A stretch of 48,500 bases of DNA from Chrysomallon squamiferum (Eukaryota > Mollusca > Gastropoda > Neomphalida > Peltospiridae). The notes beneath the pieces were generated by a model. The model did no database searches. It was not told the DNA's origin and saw only the letters and a program-made list of their open reading frames with translations. This document shows positions 44,574-48,500 of the stretch, piece after piece (the stretch's first letter is position 1; every line of letters begins with the position of its first letter). The stretch is from assembly GCA_012295275.1 (NCBI GenBank), contig CM022669.1:16952672-17001171 (forward strand). The letters run 5' to 3'. The translations under genes and the position numbers were made by a program.

Positions 44574-46964
44574 AAATATTTCTGTGTACTTCATATTTCT
44601 CATTTTATTATATTTATCACATCCGCATTTTCCATCTCTCTATGTCTGTGTCTTTCTGACACTCACAGTTAATTTTTCCCATATATGTACATTATATCTG
44701 TACCAGTATATGTATGTTTGGCATTACAAACTAGTGTATTTTCACGTATATACATACTAATTCAGTGCTCAAGGCATATAAAAGGTGACAGATAGTGATT
44801 CATTATTTATGTCCCAGCTGACACATAAACAAAAGTATTATCAGATAACCCAATGCCAGCATCCATCGAGAACTTAATGTATATTCCATTTACATCTTAA
44901 ATATTGAAATATTAATATTATTAAAACAATCCCTAAATGGCAAATCTTAAAAATACGTTTTCACTTTTTTTTTTTTTTTTCCATTTTTTTTTTTTTTTTT
45001 TTTAATTTTTCATTTATGAGCACCTTAATATTAGTTTTTATTACAATCTATTTCCTTAATTTTTTTTTCTTTTGATTTGTATCTTTCTAAACTTTTTTCC
45101 TCTTGCTACCTCCCTCCTTTTTTCTTCCTTTTCCTTTTCTTTGCCTTCAAGATTTTTTGAATCTTTCTATATTTATTTACTGTACGTTGACTGAACGAAC
45201 CTTTGCCCATCATAGCAAACGTTTTCAGATAAACCATTGAACTACTGATATAAATGTTAATAGATCTCAATCTTTTAATCAGTAAAAAAAAAAGTCTGTG
45301 ATGCAAATTTAAAAATTCATGCATATCATTACTGTGCCAAATTATCCGACATATATAAATTATAATATAAACAATTCAGATTTATAAATAATCAAAAATA
45401 TTTTTAAAATACTTACATCAACAAAGAAAATTCTTCAAGAATTGTAAAAAACGGTTTTGTTGTTGTTTTTGTTTCAAAAATGGGATAGCAATTTACTTCT
45501 AAAGAATTATTCCTTACACCTTTTTAAAAATGTTTTTAAATTTTTTGTTTTTAAACTTTCCCTCTCACTTCTTTGTCGCATAAAAATGATAAAACTCTGC
45601 TAAAGAAATCCATGCACATTAGCCACTGTAAAAGTGTTGACTATTTTTGGTCATGATCGGTTGGTTGAGCCTGTCAGCACCAGGCGTGTTTTCTGTCTCC
45701 TGATGGTAACCAGAGCTATGCGTTTCTAATTATAGCTGCTTTCAAAATTCAAGTTTAAATTCTATTAATAACACCCAGATGGTTAATTTCTGGCAGCTGT
45801 TCTTAATAATTAGTTTGTCTTCTTCATTTTACTTGTGCTTGATATTTTGAAATTTTTATTTTTATTTTTGTAACTTTTTATTGACTGAATGGATAAATGG
45901 ATGACTTAACAAATGAATTGACAGTTTATGTCATTGGGAAATATTTACAATAACAGTATTTTTTAAAATCTGTTACCATAAGCCTAACCATCACTTCAAA
46001 CAACATACAATTTAATTATCAAAATAATATTATTAATATAAAAATAAGTTCTTCTTGTTAATAAATAAAATCTTGTTATTTCGGTTAAACAGATTACTTA
46101 TCTAGATCTTTATCTTGTTGTGAAATTGTATCATTTCAAAGTATGTTTTAAAGCCATATCTGAAAATTTCATCTTGCTGTTTTAAAAATAGCTGTGATAT
46201 TATTTTTGCATATGTCAGCAAAATTCAAATATCCTGTGTACGTTACTGCATAAATGTCCGTCAGCTGTTCAGCATCAGCAATACTATGTAGACTTTAAAT
46301 ATGAAAACCGAAACGATGATAAAATATTATTTACTATCCTCACCAGATAATATGCATTTGTTATGATGTGCTCTAAGCATCATTTATCTTTACATAGAAA
46401 TAATGCAATTTCAAAAAAAAAAGTCATAACTGTTATAAACTTTAATAAAACATAGTAAGAGGAAAGAGGATAAATAAAACAGTATACAAATGAATTTTTA
46501 AAATTATAATCGGATGACAATCCAAAAAAAAATCTTATTACCTAAAACATGTAGTTCAGGCCTTACTTTGGAAAAAGGTTAATAACAAACCAAAGTAAGA
46601 CAATCCCTCCCCTCACATTTATAGGACTTCCCTTATGATGTACACTTCTTAACATAACTGTGATGGGAACAGCCTATAGATAGGGACTTCCTGATACTTT
46701 AACATGTCTAAACAAGGAAACAGTCATAGGTAATTACACCCAGCGACAGCAGCTGGATCATGTGACTTACCGTTATCTACAGCAAACAGCCATACACGCA
46801 CACGATTCATTTTGTCAGAGTTTGTTTTAAACAAAATGACATGCTTACAACGCTGAGTTAATTTTAATTTGAAGAAATTGAGATTTATGAATTATATAAT
46901 TATTGTTTATTTTATTACATTTTTTTAGATTTTTGTTAATCAATCTACTGTTTTATCATCAAAA

Positions 46965-47115
46965 TTTTATCATAATCATTATTATTATTACTACCATCAT
47001 CATCGTTTTTAATACTCATTATTATTGTTAGTGGTATCATTACTATTTTCATTATTATGATCATTATATCATTATTATTGTTGATATTAATTATTATTAT
47101 TATTATTATTATTAT
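46965..47115. repeat. Imperfect (ATT/ATC)n tract
   Basis: Interrupted ATT, ATC and GTT triplets over about 150 bases. The Ile/Asn-rich frame on the minus strand is an artefact. Confidence 0.8.
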
Positions 47116-47794
47116 GATCATTGTTATTATTTTATTTCCAATTTCTGAATCTATAATTTGCATTTATTTATCTAATAAGGCTTTTTTTTCTCCATTTTAT
47201 TTGTCTGAAAGGTAAAATTATTTTGTATTTCTGAGGAAAGGTAGACAAATCGATACCTATTATTCTTACCTTAATCCTTCATTGCTGTAATGGACCATTA
47301 TAACCTACACTTTATATCTGTACATTCAGTCTGAGAGATGGATAGACTGGTGGATGGATGAATGGATTCAGAGATTGATGGAAGGAAGAAAATAATGGAT
47401 GGATGAATTTATGTCATAAAGAAAAAATCACTTCTCTAAGGTATAATTATAATCAACTTCAAAGTTATTTCCCTTTGTAAACATCTTCAAAAGAAATCAT
47501 TCTTGTCTTTCATTAATATGATGTATCCAACATAAAGATATAATTATACTGTTATACCATGTGCACCCATTAGTTACAGAATATATTCAACATTCAGAAT
47601 GACACAGTTGTTAAAGCTGTCACCTAATATTTGTAGATTCTACATTTAAAAAACATTACAGCACAAAAGTTATTTGTGAACAGGTTAAATATTGACAGTA
47701 TTGTGAAGTTCAGTCAGTGCAAGGACCATACACACAGAAGCAAGCTGGAATGTGAACTGAAAAAACCTTGAAGGAAAATAAAAAAATACATATA

Positions 47795-48090
47795 AATGAT
47801 GAATGAACAAATATTTGTTTAATGACACCTCAGAATAACACAGTGTTAATAGGTTATTAGTTATCAAACACAGTCATTATATAGTATTTGTATGAGAGGA
47901 ATGCCACATTTGTCACTCTTTGGACTTCACTTTCATATAGCAGCAAGAAATGTTTTTGTATGCACCTTTCTATAAACAGGAAAATACTTTGAGATGCAAG
48001 TCAAGGATATTGGTTAGAATGTGAAAAAAAAAGTTGTAACTGCACAAAACAGATTGGATCCTAGCACTATAAGTGCACTAAAGAAGTTTA
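47795..48090 (-). mobile_element. Old SINE relic, reverse orientation
   Basis: Plus-strand words TTTGTTTAATGACACCTCAG, TTATCAAACA, GAGAGGAATGCCACATTTGT, TAGCAGCAAGAAATG, TTTGTATGCACCTTTCTATA and TTGGATCCTAG follow the order of the reverse complement of mollusc SINEs: GTTTAACGACACCCCAG, GTGTCAAAC, GAGGAAACCCGCTACATT, GCAGCAAGGGATC, TATATGCACCATCC, GATCGATCCTAG. It is the longest of the three better relics and reaches the tRNA-like head. Confidence 0.6.
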
Positions 48091-48176
48091 ATACTGGAAA
48101 TACTAAGGATTCATTAGATTAGCTTTATATTATCAGAGCTGTAGCTGACCTGATTTTTATTAGAAGAAGTCTTACA

Positions 48177-48179
<3 letters not shown>

Positions 48180-48259
<80 letters not shown>
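48180..48259. repeat. (GA)n microsatellite, about 40 units
   Basis: Uninterrupted GA run, the longest purine strand in the window. Confidence 0.96.
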
Positions 48260-48262
<3 letters not shown>

Positions 48263-48500
48263 TGAAGGAATTAATTGGTCAACAGACAAACAAAGAGAGA
48301 CAGACAGTTTTGTTATTGTATTTTTAAGTGTTTATGAATGTGTGTGTTTGGATGTAATTATTTATTTTCAAAAAAATAAAAAAATAAATATTTATTTATT
48401 TAAAATTCAAAGCTTGACAGATGTATTTATATTAAGAAATAATTTATTTTAAATTTTTAAAGTTTTAATGTTTATTTTATTATTCATAAGTATTTGTGTT

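Larger units (their letters stand above)
34195..48500. other. Upstream intron and/or 5' flank of the multi-PDZ gene
   Basis: Exon 34194-31290 begins in the middle of a PDZ, so at least one more exon must lie upstream on the minus strand. I found no open minus-strand segment with a GLGF-type loop and a phase-0 donor here, so the missing exon is probably beyond 48500. The region holds microsatellites, SINE relics, a hairpin element and degenerate tandem repeats. Short candidate exons at 46771-46810 and 42390-42529 are weak. Confidence 0.55.

Noticed and set aside
45106-45324. Lys/Arg-rich minus-strand ORF of 72 residues
   Set aside because: Its basic tail comes from a CT-rich low-complexity tract; there is no splice support or recognised domain.

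Overview
This is an animal nuclear genome window. It is strongly AT-rich, with many microsatellites, a spliced multi-exon gene with GT-AG introns, a DNA transposon with long inverted repeats, and old SINE copies. Three degraded sequences resemble the tRNA-derived SINEs that I know from mollusc, especially gastropod, genomes. The proteins (a large IL16/PDZD2-type multi-PDZ scaffold and a Hedgehog-type Hint exon) also fit a lophotrochozoan. I therefore call it a probable mollusc, species unknown. There are no bacterial genes, operons, CRISPR arrays, rRNAs or convincing tRNA genes.

Both recognised genes lie on the minus strand. The main gene runs from 34194 down to its stop codon at 8918. I can define six exons (34194-31290, 15965-15820, 15471-10682, 10340-9914, 9539-9396, 9078-8918). 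Their splice phases agree at every junction. Together they encode about 2857 residues, with the 5' part missing. The product has three complete PDZ domains and the second half of a fourth, separated by very long, acidic, serine-rich, probably disordered linkers. The last PDZ closely resembles the C-terminal PDZ of pro-interleukin-16 and PDZD2. One apparent single-base frameshift (31840-31867) interrupts the first exon. Introns near the 3' end are 317-374 bp, but one intron is 15.3 kb, and the region upstream of 34194 shows no convincing exon.

The second gene is a fragment: one minus-strand exon (802 to about 574) encoding a Cys-rich segment and the start of a Hedgehog-type Hint autoprocessing domain. 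Upstream of it, at 3954-4076, three perfect TGACGTCA sites, one near match and a minus-strand TATA-like box form a likely promoter.

Non-coding layout: 1-523 is AT-rich flank; 803-8210 is microsatellite-rich intergenic DNA; 8211-8917 is the probable 3' UTR with degenerate tandem repeats. The 15.3 kb intron (15966-31289) carries SINE relics and a 2857-bp transposon (22671-25527) with arms of about 630 bp, a 10-bp target duplication and a decayed ORF. 34195-48500 is an upstream intron and/or 5' flank with a 63-bp-arm hairpin, SINE relics and many microsatellites. A recurring theme is old degenerate tandem duplication with periods of roughly 45-200 bp.

I found no evidence of a wholly new biological system. 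The points most worth following are the IL16-like C-terminus with its expanding linker repeat, the frameshift, the transposon, the CRE cluster and the Hint exon.
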